NCBI GenBank assembly: GCA_963920705.1 | Contig: OY987226.1 | Span: 20,679,600-20,743,599, forward strand | DNA length: 64,000 bases | Source: Odiellus spinosus | Lineage: Eukaryota > Arthropoda > Arachnida > Opiliones > Phalangiidae | Direction of reading: 5' to 3' | Shown: positions 46,301-57,701 of the stretch, one piece after another | Numbering within the stretch: the stretch's first letter is position 1 | Layout of the letters: each line of letters opens with the position of its first letter | Position numbers and translations under genes: made by a program | Notes under the pieces: model-generated | What the model saw: only the letters and a program-made list of their open reading frames with translations | What the model was told of the DNA's origin: nothing | The model's database searches: none

Positions 46301-49300
46301 AAACCTGATTTTTCAAATTAGAACCCGATCTTTGCCTTATTTTTCAAATAAGAACCCGATCTAAGCCTTTTTTTCAAATAACAACCCGATCTAAGCCTTT
46401 TTTTTTCAAATAACAACCCGATCTAAGCCTTATTTTTCAATAAAATAGGTGTCTTATTTTAAAAAAAACTCGAGGTCATATATTTAAAATAAACCAATAT
46501 ATGCCTTATTTTTCAAAAACAAACAGATATAAACCTGATTTTTCAAATAAGAACCCGATCTAAGCCTTTTTTTCAAATAACAACCCGATCTAAGCCTTTT
46601 TTTTTCAAATAACAACCCGATCTAAGCCTTATTTTTCAATAAAATAGGTGTCTTATTTTAAAAAAAACTCGAGGTCATATATTTAAAATAAACCAATATA
46701 TGCCTTATTTTTCAAAAACAAACAGATATAAACCTGATTTTTCAAATAAGAACCCGATCTAAGCCTTTTTTTCAAATAACAACCCGATCTAAGCCTTTTT
46801 TTTTCAAATAACAACCCGATCTAAGCCTTATTTTTCAATAAAATAGGTGTCTTATTTTTAAAAAAAATTCGAGGTCATATATTTAAAATAAACCAATATA
46901 TGCCTTATTTCTTAAATAACAAAGTAGTAATGATACACAATCCTTATTCTATTTCTGACGTTTTCCCACGTGACCTAGCAGACGATGCTAAGATATTATC
47001 CCTGTGGTAATTGGCTAAAACTGGCACACGATGTTTCGGTCGCGAATCTAGCCCAATTAATACTCTATGACTATGACCACAGGTAAGCCTAATTTATCGA
47101 ATAACCATAACTAACCCTAATTTTTTAACGTGCCAAGCTTAAATAAAAAAAAAGAGCTAAGCCTAATTCTCAATTAAAAGCCCGAGCTAAGCCTAACTGC
47201 TGAAATAATAAAAAAAAAATTTCAAGTGAAAATAAACACGTGTTTGATTCAAAATGAGCCTTAGCACTGATGAAATATATATATAATATTAGAGAAAGTA
47301 TATGATTAGGGGGCCTATCAGCGAAGTGCAGCCTATCACGATTTGAAAAGTGGGTCATTCCTGCTTATCTTCCCCTTCTCCGTTGCTGCCCTCCAAACCA
47401 AACCGACGATAGGTGAGCGATAACAAATTTCGAACAACGATATTATTTATCGACAAAACTACGTATAACAGATCCCCCATTCCGAGATAATAGAAATTTT
47501 AAATCTAATTTAAAAGGGTGTTGATTTAAAGTCCCAGCCACATGTCCTAGGAAGTTTAATTAAACAACCAATCCAGAAGCCGACGACGTTATATTACCAA
47601 TTCCGTTTTTCTGGTCTTTGGAAAACGCAACTTTTTAAGCCCCATTAAATGTAAACTTCTACTATTAACCGCGAAGAACAGTAGGCCAATTATGGTCATC
47701 AAATCGTAATAAAAATTGTATTTCCCATTTCGAACAACTAGATTTCTCATATAGTCGTTCTTTTAATATTATCATAATAAGGTATTGTTTACCAAAGTTA
47801 GAAAAATGAATTTTAAAATCGCGATTCATTATTTCTAAATTTTATTTCTGCGACCATTGTAAGCTTTAAAACAATAGATCAATTTTCGATAAATTATTCC
47901 CTCAATTTTTCGGCAACTAGAGAAATTTCCCTAAAAGGTGTTTCCACGAATAAATTGGGTATAGCTTACTGCTGAGCAAACGTGAAAGCTACTATTCCCA
48001 GCTTAGCGTTAACCCTGGTTTAATTAAATATTGCAGTTCAATAATTTCACAGATATCTTCTTTCGAAACATGGACTAATTATACCCAGGTCCTCCTCTTA
48101 TCCTATCTTAATTGGAGAAAGTAATAAAATATAGAAGAATTTGCGCTAGGGTCTGGTTTATGTTGACATTACCTTATACGCTCTTCAGACGAGGCGTAAT
48201 TAGACCAGTTTAATCCGAGGGGACAGACACTCGCGAACTCAGGTGTACAAAATGTTTGAACTCCTTGCACTATCAAAGCTGAGCTCAGAGTTCATAAGAG
48301 TTCAAACTCAATGCACTGTCAAAGCTGAACTCGGGTGTACAGCGAATTTAAGAGTGTCTGACACCTCGGTTTAATCAGATTTAAGCGAGGTTTCAGTTCA
48401 ATAAGCCTCGGTTAAATCTGATTAAACCGGGCTAAATACGCCTCGTCTGAAAAGGGTATTAGTCGTACTCGTGGCGCATCTTTGCCAGACAATGTAGCGG
48501 TCTCGGTTCCAACTAAGTCGCGCAATTTGCTTAGGCGGGAGAAACAAGACGCCGCTTGATAGTTCAAAAATGGTTCATCATAAAAATCTGCCTTATCAAC
48601 AACACAAAAAAAAAAAAAAAAAAAACTTTTTTCTAATCCTTCGCTAAGCACCCGCTTAATGATTAATGATAAACAACGCGTTGCTGTCCTAAATAATTTT
48701 AACTTCAAGCTTAAAATGTTCGGAGCAACCTAGAGCTCTCAGTCATTAAAACTGGAACAAACACGTTAAAAATGGTATTTTACAGCAATAAAAATGAGAC
48801 TGACCTTCAAATCCTTGAAGAAGATGCTATTCCTGGCCCAATCGACTTGACCGAAGAGAGACTGGTCGATGACTTTGCACATAAGTTCGAAAATATCGAC
48901 TTCGCACTGATTGTACGACTGGTTTTGTAACAAACCGAACAATTGTCCTTGCCACTCTTTCTCGTCCATGATAGACAACTGAAACTCGCGCAACAAAGCG
49001 TTTGTTTTGCCCGAACTACCACTACCGCCACCGCTGCCGGAACTAGAACCGCAGATGGCCAACGCCGAATTAGTCCCAACGCCACTGCCCTCTTGGGAAC
49101 CGTGGCCCCCGGCTGGTAAAGAATGGTGCGACGCGGGGTGGTAACCTTTAGGACCCGCCGCGAGGGAACCGTTGGGAGAACGCGGAGGTGGAGTGTTCGA
49201 AGGGATCCAAGAAGGTTTAGCCTCGGTACCTTGAGGTCCTCCGCCAGGATGGTTCTGTAAGGATGGACCCAGGGCCGGATTGAAACCTAGAGAAGCGACT

Positions 49301-49661
49301 ATTTGCGTCCCCGTGGTCAGTGGCGAGGGGGAACTGTCCGGTGAACTGGTCGAACTACTTAACTGAGGGATTTGTATCAGTTCTTGTTTGACGCCGCCGC
49401 CGGAACTGGCGGTAGCCGAATCGGACGGAGGTCCGTAGATGCCTGGACTGGCCATACCCGAGTGGGGTCCGAAGGGTGGACTACACGGATTGTGTACCAT
49501 TACTTGGTTATCCGGGTTGCAAGGGTCGTTGCTGCCGTTGGCCGAACATTGAGTGCGAACCAATTGCTTTTGTCTCATCATTTGTAGCCTTCTGGCCCGG
49601 TCTCTCTTGTACATCGGGCCGAACTTGTTGCGACCGCCTCTCATTCTGTCCGCCCGGACAG
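37201..49661 (-). CDS. ftz-f1: Nuclear receptor FTZ-F1 (NR5A), exons from the Ftz-F1 box to the stop
   Basis: A transcription factor of the NR5A class that binds DNA as a monomer in the nucleus; in insects it acts in segmentation and ecdysone-timed development (family knowledge). Exons on the minus strand are 49661-48805, 41167-40909, 40823-40723 and 37347-37201, about 453 codons in total, with consistent phases. Landmarks are VRADRMRGGRNKFGPMYKRD (Ftz-F1 box), a 200-residue Pro/Ser/Gly hinge, LBD sequence YNQCEVDIFELMCKVIDQ, FFKDLK|VDDQMKLLQHSWSD, CLKFMLLLNP|EVRGLSN, and the C-terminal AF-2 helix LLMEML. The exons for the two zinc fingers and the N terminus are not visible in 49.7-64 kb. Introns are 7637, 85 and 3375 bp. 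Confidence 0.96.
37499..38074. mobile_element. TTAA-flanked element family I, 576 bp
   Basis: Ends TTAACGGGACCAAGAAACC and the complement of TTAAAAGGACCATGAAATG. The left portion, including CCAAATATATGTTAGTT, matches 5163-5300. It has no coding capacity. Confidence 0.65.
39647..40196. mobile_element. Possible diverged inverted-repeat element
   Basis: ATAGTGTTTTCCATTTAAAG at the left resembles the complement of TCAAATGGAAAAAGCTAT at the right, and GATCTCGAG-like words recur inside. The match is weak. Confidence 0.3.
40723..40823 (-). CDS. ftz-f1: ftz-f1 exon: LBD helices before the AF-2 exon
   Basis: 101 bp, acceptor CTAATTGTAG|AAGTTCGAGG, donor AAATTAAC|GTGAGT. It completes the Glu codon and encodes VRGLSNAKLVAEAHEQ through LLEYTINCYPQIN. 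It is separated from the previous exon by an 85-bp intron. Confidence 0.95.
40909..41167 (-). CDS. ftz-f1: ftz-f1 exon: central LBD
   Basis: 259 bp, acceptor AATTCGCAG|GTTGACG, donor AATCCAG|GTATTG. It encodes VDDQMKLLQHSWSDMLILDH to CLKFMLLLNP, the conserved core helices of the NR5A ligand-binding domain. It ends one base into a Glu codon. Confidence 0.96.
41337..41573. mobile_element. hAT-type MITE, 237 bp
   Basis: Ends CAGGGACGAAAATAAGC and CTTATTTCCATCCCTG are inverted repeats. A perfect 8-bp duplication TCTAGGGC lies at 41329-41336 and 41574-41581. AATGTCCGATAA motifs recur inside. A CAGGGGTGGAAAATAAGC at 41636 may be an end of a related element. Confidence 0.88.
43160..43398 (+). repeat. 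33-35-bp minisatellite, about seven copies
   Basis: Units contain AAAACTGTCGATTGGTAAAA or AAAACTGTCGTCTGCTAAA. Two sub-types alternate. Short minus-strand frames across it are only translations of the repeat. Confidence 0.9.
43604..43752. mobile_element. Probable relic of a hAT-like MITE
   Basis: CAGGGACTGAAATAATG at the left and CTTATTTCCCTCCATG at the right resemble the ends of the 41.3-kb MITE. No target duplication is visible. Confidence 0.4.
45133..45489. mobile_element. MITE family A, copy in the ftz-f1 intron
   Basis: TTAAAGGGAGAATGCAAC at the left and TGCATTCTCCCTTTAA at the right, 357 bp with TTAA. Inner arms as in the 19.9-kb copy but more diverged. Confidence 0.85.
46262..46925. 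repeat. Higher-order satellite, three ~200-bp units
   Basis: Unit starts (ATGCCTTATTTTTCAAAAAC) recur at 46501 and 46700 and in shortened form at 46900, giving 199-200 bp spacing. Each unit contains smaller ~35-bp repeats with AACCCGATCTAAGCC and TTTTTCAAATAA, and ends with ACTCGAGGTCATATATTTAA. Confidence 0.88.
48181..48454. mobile_element. MITE family E containing a family F insertion
   Basis: Outer ends CTCTTCAGACGAGGCGTAAT and the complement of CTTTTCAGACGAGGCGTATT. Inner arms carry GTTTAATC and GATTTAA. The element at 48216-48368 is inserted at GTTTAATC; the 21.7-kb relative lacks it. Confidence 0.75.
48216..48368. mobile_element. hAT-type MITE family F, copy 1
   Basis: Left end CGAGGGGACAGACACTCGCG, right end the complement of CGAGGTGTCAGACACTC. 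Perfect 8-bp duplication GTTTAATC at 48208-48215 and 48369-48376. The interior repeats GAACTC and AAGCTGA words that also occur in the 52.1-kb copy. Confidence 0.88.
48805..49661 (-). CDS. ftz-f1: ftz-f1 exon: Ftz-F1 box, hinge, start of LBD
   Basis: The acceptor reads TGACACAG|CTGTCCGG, so the exon opens with two bases of a split Ala codon and continues VRADR. The donor is TTGAAG|GTCAGT after FKDLK. The hinge is rich in Pro, Ser and Gly and contains VKQE at 49392-49381, a match to the psi-K-x-E SUMO site, followed by IPQLSSSTSSPDSSPSPL. A Gly/Ser run precedes the first LBD helices (LLREFQLSIMDEKEWQGQLF). Confidence 0.95.
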
Positions 49662-49797
49662 CTGTGTCATTCCAAAGACGCGAGTTCAGGGTTCAAACGT
49701 TCAATGTTGAAATGTAACGATGTATTCCGTCAAGAGATCAATATGAAATGAAAGAGAAACAAAGATTTCCAAATTAAGGTAATGCGTAAGTAATTGG

Positions 49798-49831
<34 letters not shown>

Positions 49832-49992
49832 CCTGAAAACACACATTTTCATCGACTACTAATATAGAGATTAATATATCATTTTGACAAGTTGAGTGGA
49901 TTTAATTTCAAACGCGTACTTAATTACCTTCCGTGTGGCTTTGACATAAATCTCGTTAAAGTTAGATTACCTTCGTTCAATTTCTCAATCTC

Positions 49993-50108
49993 TAGCTTGA
50001 AGCTAAAAATGGAGCAGCTTTTTGAATTTATTTTCGGAATCAGCATGCCAAAAAAAACTTATTCGAGAATTTTCAAAACAATTTTTAGACATGTTTTTGG
50101 TGGAAACT
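49993..50108. mobile_element. Half copy of TTAA family C
   Basis: GAAGCTAAAAATGGAGCAGC, GAATTTATTTTCGGAATCA and TTCGAGAATTTTCAAAACAA match one arm of the elements at 59.1 and 62.1 kb. The second arm is missing. Confidence 0.65.
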
Positions 50109-51117
50109 AAACTTAACGAGTCCACAAAAGTGTTCGATTTCAAACTCTTGAACATTTCTCTATCAGATAGATTTGAATCACAAATAAATATTTCTATTCA
50201 TCATCCCTTTAGACGATATTCAAGTAAGTATGTTTCGTTACGGATTTTAATTCGCGACGTAAGTCGTAATGGAATCAAAGGCCTGAACATTATAGTTAGA
50301 TTTTGAAAGGCGTAGATCTATCTACCTATACTCTGTGGCCTGTTTGCGGTTAGGTTATCTTGGGAGTTTGAGTAATAAGCCTTGGCGGGTGGGCACGCTG
50401 AGCCGAACCGTGTCCGATTGTCTAACCCATATTCATTCAGCTTTCTCTCGATGCCGAACAATAGTTTAATCAGCTTTTGTTCTTAAACCCACAATTCAAG
50501 CGCGTTAAGGTATTTATCACTTAAAGGGAAGATAACCCTGCTATGCCTAGTTCAGAAACAAACTGATTCTAAGATAGAATTACAAGTTTATTAATATTTC
50601 AGTTGAAGTAAAAACGCCTGGTAAATAAGAAATCAGTAAATCATTGTAGCTTTGAATATCGAAAGGGTAGAGGGCCTGCTTCCCTATCAAAACGCTGATC
50701 TAGCCAATCAGGGCGTTGAAAAGACATTGTACCATTGCAATTCACATTGGTACGACGAAACCATAAATAATTAACAGGAGTAGAATGTATACCCCTTTTT
50801 TAGCGCATTGATTCGTGCCGCATATTACTGGGTATGTTCCGGTCTTGCAGATCCGGCGACTGGTTATTGAACCTTTCAAAGGTAATGGCGTCACGCGATT
50901 CAAATGGAAAGGCACAGTTTGACCAGCGGCTAATGGCAGATTTGGCGCCCGCGAGCAAAAATTATACGCGCCCCCTAATTAGAAAATTCAACATTCATCA
51001 CTCCTTGACTCATGGGAAAAGACTTTAATTTATCACGCCCCTTATTTAAACCCAAAAATGACTTAAAATTCAATAACTAACGTTTATCCAAATTTTAGTC
51101 ATATAATCACTCGGATT

Positions 51118-51200
51118 TGGGTATCACCAGATTTCTTGGGCGCCCCCATTTGGGTAACGCCAAGGGGCAGGTGCCCTTCTGCCCCCTTAATCCGGCCCTG
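51118..51200 (-). mobile_element. Possible hAT-like terminus
   Basis: Ends TTAATCCGGCCCTG, the complement of a CAGGGCCGGATTAAG end typical of hAT elements. It resembles the 33.2-kb element's CAGGGTCTGATTAAG end. The opposite end was not found. Confidence 0.35.
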
Positions 51201-52145
51201 ATTAATGAGATAAAGGTGATTTCATAACTTTTCCAGTTTTGCTCCATGTAGATATTTTTCCCTTCCTTGAAAATAAGTTGGGAAATGGTGGTCACGTCCA
51301 GTCGCAAAAAGTATATATTGTCTATGACGAAACTTACATTTGATTGAAAAAAAACAAGAGTATTAGACTCGTGCTCTAATGTAATTTTGGTGATAATTAA
51401 CGGGGGTCATCCGTAAAGGTAGTATTTCAATTTACAATTCAATTGGTTGAATGTAAAAAACCTCTTAATCGTTACGTAACGAAGAAGAACAGTATATTTT
51501 AATTTTATTCGACCTTGGTTTTTCTCATCATCGCGTTTAAAAATGTTACGCACGTAGTATACGCTATTATTCTCCCCTGGTTATACGGAGTCACTTTTGT
51601 CGATTTCATCGTTTCTAGCGAAGGGACAACAATAAAGGGTAGGTGTATATCTACGCGGCCTCGTTGACCTTAATTCTTGAGCCTTCGTCACCGGCAAAGT
51701 TCAAAAGGGGATAGCAAGAGGGAAAAAGCAATATGTACCAAATGGTATATTTAAAGGTAAACTAGACCCCCTCCCCCCTCCCGGTTGAACCCCGTCATAA
51801 AAGACGAAATGAAATTGAAAGTTTTAAGGTGGATGTTGGTTTCGCGCTATCGCACCACCGTCACGGCCTATTTCCCGCCAAAAAATAAGAGAGAGTGAGG
51901 GTGAGGGGGGGGGGGGGCAATAGAGAAACAGGAGGGCAAGCGAGAAAGTAACAGAAACATACAAAAGGGATAAAGAACAAGATACTAATTATATTAAGGA
52001 GAATGATAAAAATTTGATCATAATTGGATGAAAGCCTCTAAATTGATTTAATTATTGTAAATCTAGCATGGAACTAACTTTGGGACGAATCGCAGCCGAT
52101 CTGAAGAAGGTTGACAAATCCTCACAATTTTTGATCAGTTAAAAC

Positions 52146-52311
52146 CGAGGGGTCCGACACTCTCGCATTTGCTGTACACCTGAGTTCACTGAGTTCAGCT
52201 TTGACAGTGCATTGAGTTCGAACTCTTATGAACTCCGAGTTCAGCTTTGATAACTAGTGCAAAGAGTTAAACACTTTTGTACACCTGAGTTCGCGAGTGT
52301 CTGCCCCCTCG
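52146..52311. mobile_element. hAT-type MITE family F, copy 2
   Basis: 166 bp. Left end CGAGGGGTCCGACACTC, right end the complement of CGAGGGGGCAGACACTCGC. Flanks GTTAAAAC (52138-52145) and GTCAAAAC (52312-52319) form an 8-bp duplication with one mismatch. Confidence 0.85.
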
Positions 52312-52344
52312 GTCAAAACGGAAACCTATTTACACTTCTAACAC

Positions 52345-52642
52345 TATAGCTGCGTTCATACTAGGCATTGGAATCGATTTAAACAGTTCCAAAACGTTTC
52401 GCTTTAGTCGTGTGACCAGGAAACCGTCTTTTATCAAATCGTATTGATTTCTTGAAACTGCTTCGGGAACCAGTTTCATACCGATTCGGTTTCAACAATC
52501 GATAGATGAAGCTACAATAAATCGATTTATAAAGATAATGCGTTAACACATGACGCTTAAAATTATTCCTCGAGATCTGAATATCAGTTTGATTCTACCG
52601 TTTCAAATCGATTAAGAAATGCTAGTGTAACCGTAGCTATTA
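52345..52642 (+). repeat. Dispersed repeat family D, copy 3
   Basis: Ends TAGCTGCGTTCATACTAGGC and the complement of TAGCTACGGTTACACTAGC, the most complete termini of this family in the window. About 298 bp. Confidence 0.8.
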
Positions 52643-52966
52643 TCTACTACTAGAAAACTGACTCACTATTCCCGGGGCTGCAGCAAAATCCTGCTAGGAA
52701 CGTGGCCTAATGAACTTTTTGCAGATTTTCTTGTCTGTGAACCGACCTTAAGTTTGTTCCCTGGTTATTGGGTGCTATTGACTGGGAGTCTGGGAATGGA
52801 GCAGGGAAATGGTCGTCAGCGCTGAGATAAGAGTTAGAAGGGTATGATATCGCGGGGATTTCACTGTCAGCTTCCTATAGGACATTTTCAAGTTAAAAAC
52901 TATGGAAATGCACGAGGATGAACCACTTTCACTTTAACTGGTTTACAACTACGTATCGGTTTCACC

Positions 52967-53097
52967 CGAGGGGCTAATCACTCTTGGATTTCCTGTAAAC
53001 CGATTACGGGTTAGGAGTAATCATTTTAGCACTGCCAAAGGCAGCGTAATCTCTTTAGTACAGTCTGTACAACGATTACTCCGTGACTAGCCCCTCG
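52967..53097. mobile_element. Small MITE with CGAGGGG ends (family G)
   Basis: 131 bp. Left end CGAGGGGCTAATCACTC, right end the complement of CGAGGGGCTAGTCACGGAG, with inner GTAATC repeats. No clear target duplication. Confidence 0.7.
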
Positions 53098-53940
53098 AAA
53101 TTTTAATTATTTTTTTTAATTCCATTAATTCTACTGTGTTTTCATTATCACTTTGAACCTAGATAAAAACGTTGTCGGCCAATTTGAAAATGGCGGTGGC
53201 CGGCAACGCAACAAGTAGGCCACCACCGTGAAGGGGGAGATTGAGTCGCGGAGGGGAATTAAATCGCCAATGAAAGACGACGTCATTTGCCAGTGAAATT
53301 GAAGGCATTACTAAGGGGAGCACGCCGTGTTGTAGTTGAATGGCGCTCTTCAAACCGACCGTGTTTTCGAACGTGATATAATTTGATGAGAGCCGAACCC
53401 GATTTTCAGCGAGTTAGAGGTGGAAATTCTTCATCAACCCCTCTGACCCCCGCCACGATAAAACTGATAAAAACCCGTTTTTTATCGGTCGGGGTGGCGA
53501 GGGAATTTCGTGAGCGGGTGAAGAATACGAGGATCAAATTGGGATCATTATACCGTTAGTTAAGAGTCGCTTAACGCCCTTTCCAAACACAAAAGGATTT
53601 TAGCTTGAAATACCGGAGCAAACTACAGTTTAACTCTCGTTAATTAATCACGAGAGAGAGCCGGTCGGATATAATTAGTCGGTATATAATAACATCCGCC
53701 TCGAATTACGCCAACTAAAAATGCCTACCAAAATATTATTTTCAATATTATTTTACAATATCAAATTCACTCTTATCATTTCTCTTACATCTTGATCAAC
53801 TTGTTTTTAAAACTTTAATGCAGTTTTAAATTTCTATAGTAGGGAATTTCACTGGGCTACTCTTGGAGCGCTCTGAACCTCGTTTTATACGTAATTGCTA
53901 CATTATTAAACGTTAATGTAGGGAATTGATAGAACTATCT

Positions 53941-54497
53941 GAGCTCGGAATCAGATAATGAATAACTTAGGATAGCCAGTGATAACTAGGCTTTTTTTTC
54001 AGATATTTTAACCTCGGATAAATTGTTTGTTATTATAAAACCACAAATTATAGAAACAGTTGAGTTTCAAATGGATGCGAATTATCACCTGAGATAAAAT
54101 TTTAAGCTTGATTAATAAACAAATTACGCGTTTATTCAAACGGATAATGCATAGATAAAAATACGACGTTTCTCGAAATCAGTGTAGAATGAAATATAAT
54201 AATTATATTTCAATCGAAATTGAAAGGAACAGCGACTAAATCATTACATTCTATCTTCAAGATCTCAATTTTGGTTAAAATCCGAGAAGAAACTCGAGTT
54301 TCAAATTGTTCTTATCGGCGAATGAATAACTCGTATAACGTATCAATTTCCTATAACAATAAGTACGAATAAAAAGTTTGCCTTACATTCAGATACGTAA
54401 ACTCGAATAAGAAATGGATAATTTTTAGCGAAAAGATAATATCTGATTGACATTCACGATGGTCTTATGCAATTAACAAAAGTTATACGATTTCCGA
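53941..54497 (+). repeat. 0.56-kb duplicated segment, copy 1
   Basis: It matches 60703-61255 in the same orientation with few differences, including CAAATTACGCGTTTATTCAA, ATACGACGTTTCTCGAAATC and CAGCGACTAAATCATTACAT. No inverted ends or coding capacity were seen. Confidence 0.9.
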
Positions 54498-55559
54498 GCT
54501 TTAAATTAGATCTTCAAGATGGTCAAAATTTCCAAAAAAAAAAAAAAAAAATATCATATCAGAGTTTTTGATTTTAGCAAAAGTGTACTGTTTCCGACCT
54601 CTAGTTCTTGACGACCAACCAAGGAGCTAAGAAATGATAATTCCAGGACATGACCCGGACGTCTGCTTTGAGAAACTGGTAATGTTCAACGTGAAGTTGA
54701 TTTAGTTTAGATATTTGTACAAACGAGGTTATGCCCCCAAAATGACTTCAAACTATGTACAAAGTCTGTTTCGATGGACAAAAATAATATCCTTGATAAA
54801 TCATTTCTTAACCTACTAGATATAATGTAGAATATTCGGTAAGTTGGAACGTAACATTTGACACTCTCGAATTTGACCCGAATTGATAGTATTCGCGTAG
54901 TACAGTATTCGTGACGAAATTTGGGGAAATTAATGATCTAGGAGCGAATCCCGGCCACGTTCTTTAATTTGAATCGGGGATAAGCACAGCCACAATGTAA
55001 TTAGCGTTAATTCCGTTTGCCATCGGAAGGCCTCAATGTTCCTCCTCATTTCTCAATTCGAAAAATGATTGTCTTTAGTTTATAGTTTGAATGTGTCACC
55101 TGTCGGGCGAGGGGCCTGACCCACAACCCGACCGACAGGAAGAGGCATAGACTGCTAAGCCTCGTTTATATATTTTAGGGGGGCAAAATCGGTTCACACG
55201 CTGAAAAGGCGGTTCGTCCTTATGGCCAAGGCGTAGCGTTTTTTTTTTTTTTTTTTTTTTTTCTAAATACCCTAAATTTAAAAATTAAGTATATTTATCT
55301 CAAATTATAATCGTGTTTGATTTTGACAGAAATTAGAATTTTAGTCGCATTATTTTAAGATTTGAAAAGGCGGTTCGTCCTTAGCCAAGGCTTAGCATAA
55401 AAAGTATTTTTATCTCAAACCAATTAGTTAATCGTGTGTGTAACTCACTGCTTAATTAACTTTAAAAGAAATTAGAATTTTAGTCGCGTTATTTTAAGTT
55501 TTGTCTTCTCTGCTAAATGATAACTTCAAACCGGTTGGAACAGAAGCGATTTGAGCGAC

Positions 55560-55802
55560 GTTCGGACTAGTGTATCCCAATCGATTGTAATCGATGAAAT
55601 TAAACCGATATTTAAAACGCTCGGAATCGTTTCAAGCGCCATCTGTTCACGTATCATCTTCATAAACCATTTTATAATATCTTAATCCGTAGTTGTCGAA
55701 GCCAAATCGGTTTGAAACTGGTTCCCGAAGCAGTTTCTAGAAATCGATTCAATAAAATAGTTTCCCATTCACACGACTAAGGCCTAGTATGAACGTGGCT
55801 AT
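55560..55802 (-). repeat. Dispersed repeat family D, copy 4
   Basis: The most diverged copy. GAAACTGGTTCCCGAAGCAG, CACACGACT and GGCCTAGTATGAACGTGGCT are retained. Confidence 0.7.
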
Positions 55803-57701
55803 TGAGTTGATTTGAAGAACATTCTAACCTTCGAACTAACGTTGCCGACAGAGAAACCATACAGTGGGACGCCTCCTTTTTAGGGTAAATTAAAATTAGG
55901 TTTAACTAATTAACTCGTTGTCAAAAATACGTGACCTTACTCTACTTAACGAAACCGATCGTGATGTTTTTTTATTTTGTTTTGCGGATCAGGGTGGAGA
56001 AAAAAAAAACATTCTTGTAGACGCCTTGAAACAACCATCAGTATATAGCTTGAATTATAGTCTGTTGGATTGTCAACAGTTTTTATAGGAGTTATCCTCG
56101 ATGAAAAGCGGGTTAGGGCCTTGGGAATCTTATTACTCCCGATACGGGATCATCCAGATACACTGCAGTTCTCAAGGATAGGATATCGATCGCAATCCTG
56201 ACATTGCTTAAAAAGGGAAGGTGAACAAGATAATGAATAGACTTGATTCTGCTGCGTAGTAAAATTAAAAGGAGAATCTAAGGACCAATCAAAAGAAGCC
56301 CCGCCTTTGGCTTAGTAAAACCAGCGACAAGTGCCAGGGAATACTCTTTGAATCGCGATAAATTTTGTTCTTAATTTTTTTTCACGGAACTAAAAATTAA
56401 GCTTAGTGAAATTTTTGTAATTTATTTTTTTCATGGACGTTTCTACCATTTCGCCGTTTTGTTTACCAAATTAACCGAATATAGTATTAATTCGCAATAA
56501 GATGTATCTATAAAATATCGAAAATTCTTGGAAAAAACCTAGCTTCGACTTTTACGATCGCAATAAATCCGATCTATAGATGAAGCGACCAATTTGTTCT
56601 TCGACTAGAAGTGTACCAAACCGTTCTGAATAATTTGAAATACTTCAGCAACCCAACCAGGTTCTAGCTTCGATCTAGCAAAAGAATAAGAAGATAAATC
56701 TGAATTGCCTTTCTAGTTCTTCGAATTCGACTACCTCGACCAGAATTCTTCGAAGGGTCAACTGGTGCTAATTGTGTCGACTGCTACTTCACGAATTACA
56801 AGTCTACCACTTTCTTTCACGCTGTTCACACTCCCTTTAAATAAATAGTGTCACCAAGAATGTATTTCATTTCCTTTTCGGAGACAATATTTACTTTGTA
56901 TATTCGTCTAGACATAGAAGGGTCAAAGTCTACCCGCTAAGGAGAATTAGGTTATAACTCGTTCTTTTTTATTGTTGGGGTTTGTGCCACGTAGATCATG
57001 AATGTTTAAGAAGCAGCTGAGAGCGCCAACTCGGAAGTAATTATAGGACTAGATATATGGAAAATAAGGCTAAGAAATCGTCTCAATATATTCATTCTCT
57101 CGTGGATCATAAACAAATTATTGGGAATAAAAACACCAATCGATGATAATTGTTCGTGAATTTTTGAAACGGCGTATATTTTGCGTAATAATCGTAAATA
57201 GGACATTCATGGGATGGAAGGCGAGATTCCTTTGGTGGTAGATACACGTGCTTAGTACAGAGGCAGACAAGGCAGGCGGGCTTGGGATCCGGGGAAATGT
57301 AGGCCAAACAACCACATCGCCAAATACAACTACAACAACTACTGCTACTACTATCTCCTCTTTTTCTTTTTCATTCGAGCAAAGCCTTGTTTGAAAACTT
57401 TCTCTCTGAATTTAAGTTTCTCCTTCGTTGTATTTAATATTTGAATAGCAAAGATTAAAGGGTTTGTGAATAAGAGACTTTTAATAATGGTAGAAGATTT
57501 AAATGGTAAAGAGAGATTGAAGTAGTTTGAGGGGCTTTTAAAAATTGGAGTAGCATCCTAAATCGAGTTCAAGGGAATAAAATATAACTATACTTTATCA
57601 TAATATCAGAAGTATGGGAGAGAAGTAGAAAACTCGCAAATTTCGCGTAATCGAGCTGAAAGGCGATCTTACAAATTTGTACGCAATGTAGTAGGCAAGG
57701 T

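Larger units (their letters stand above)
41168..48804 (-). other. ftz-f1 intron, 7.6 kb, repeat-rich
   Basis: Holds a hAT-type MITE (41337-41573), a 33-bp minisatellite, a related MITE relic near 43.6 kb, a family A MITE, a 200-bp satellite and the nested E/F elements near 48.2-48.5 kb. No other exon was recognised. Confidence 0.8.

Noticed and set aside
49372-49751. Plus-strand frames opposite the ftz-f1 hinge exon
   Set aside because: Shadows of the GC-rich coding exon on the other strand.
53159-53353. 64-codon minus-strand frame as an N-terminal exon of ftz-f1
   Set aside because: GC-richer than its surroundings, but it has no similarity I can recognise to FTZ-F1 N termini and no clear splice sites.
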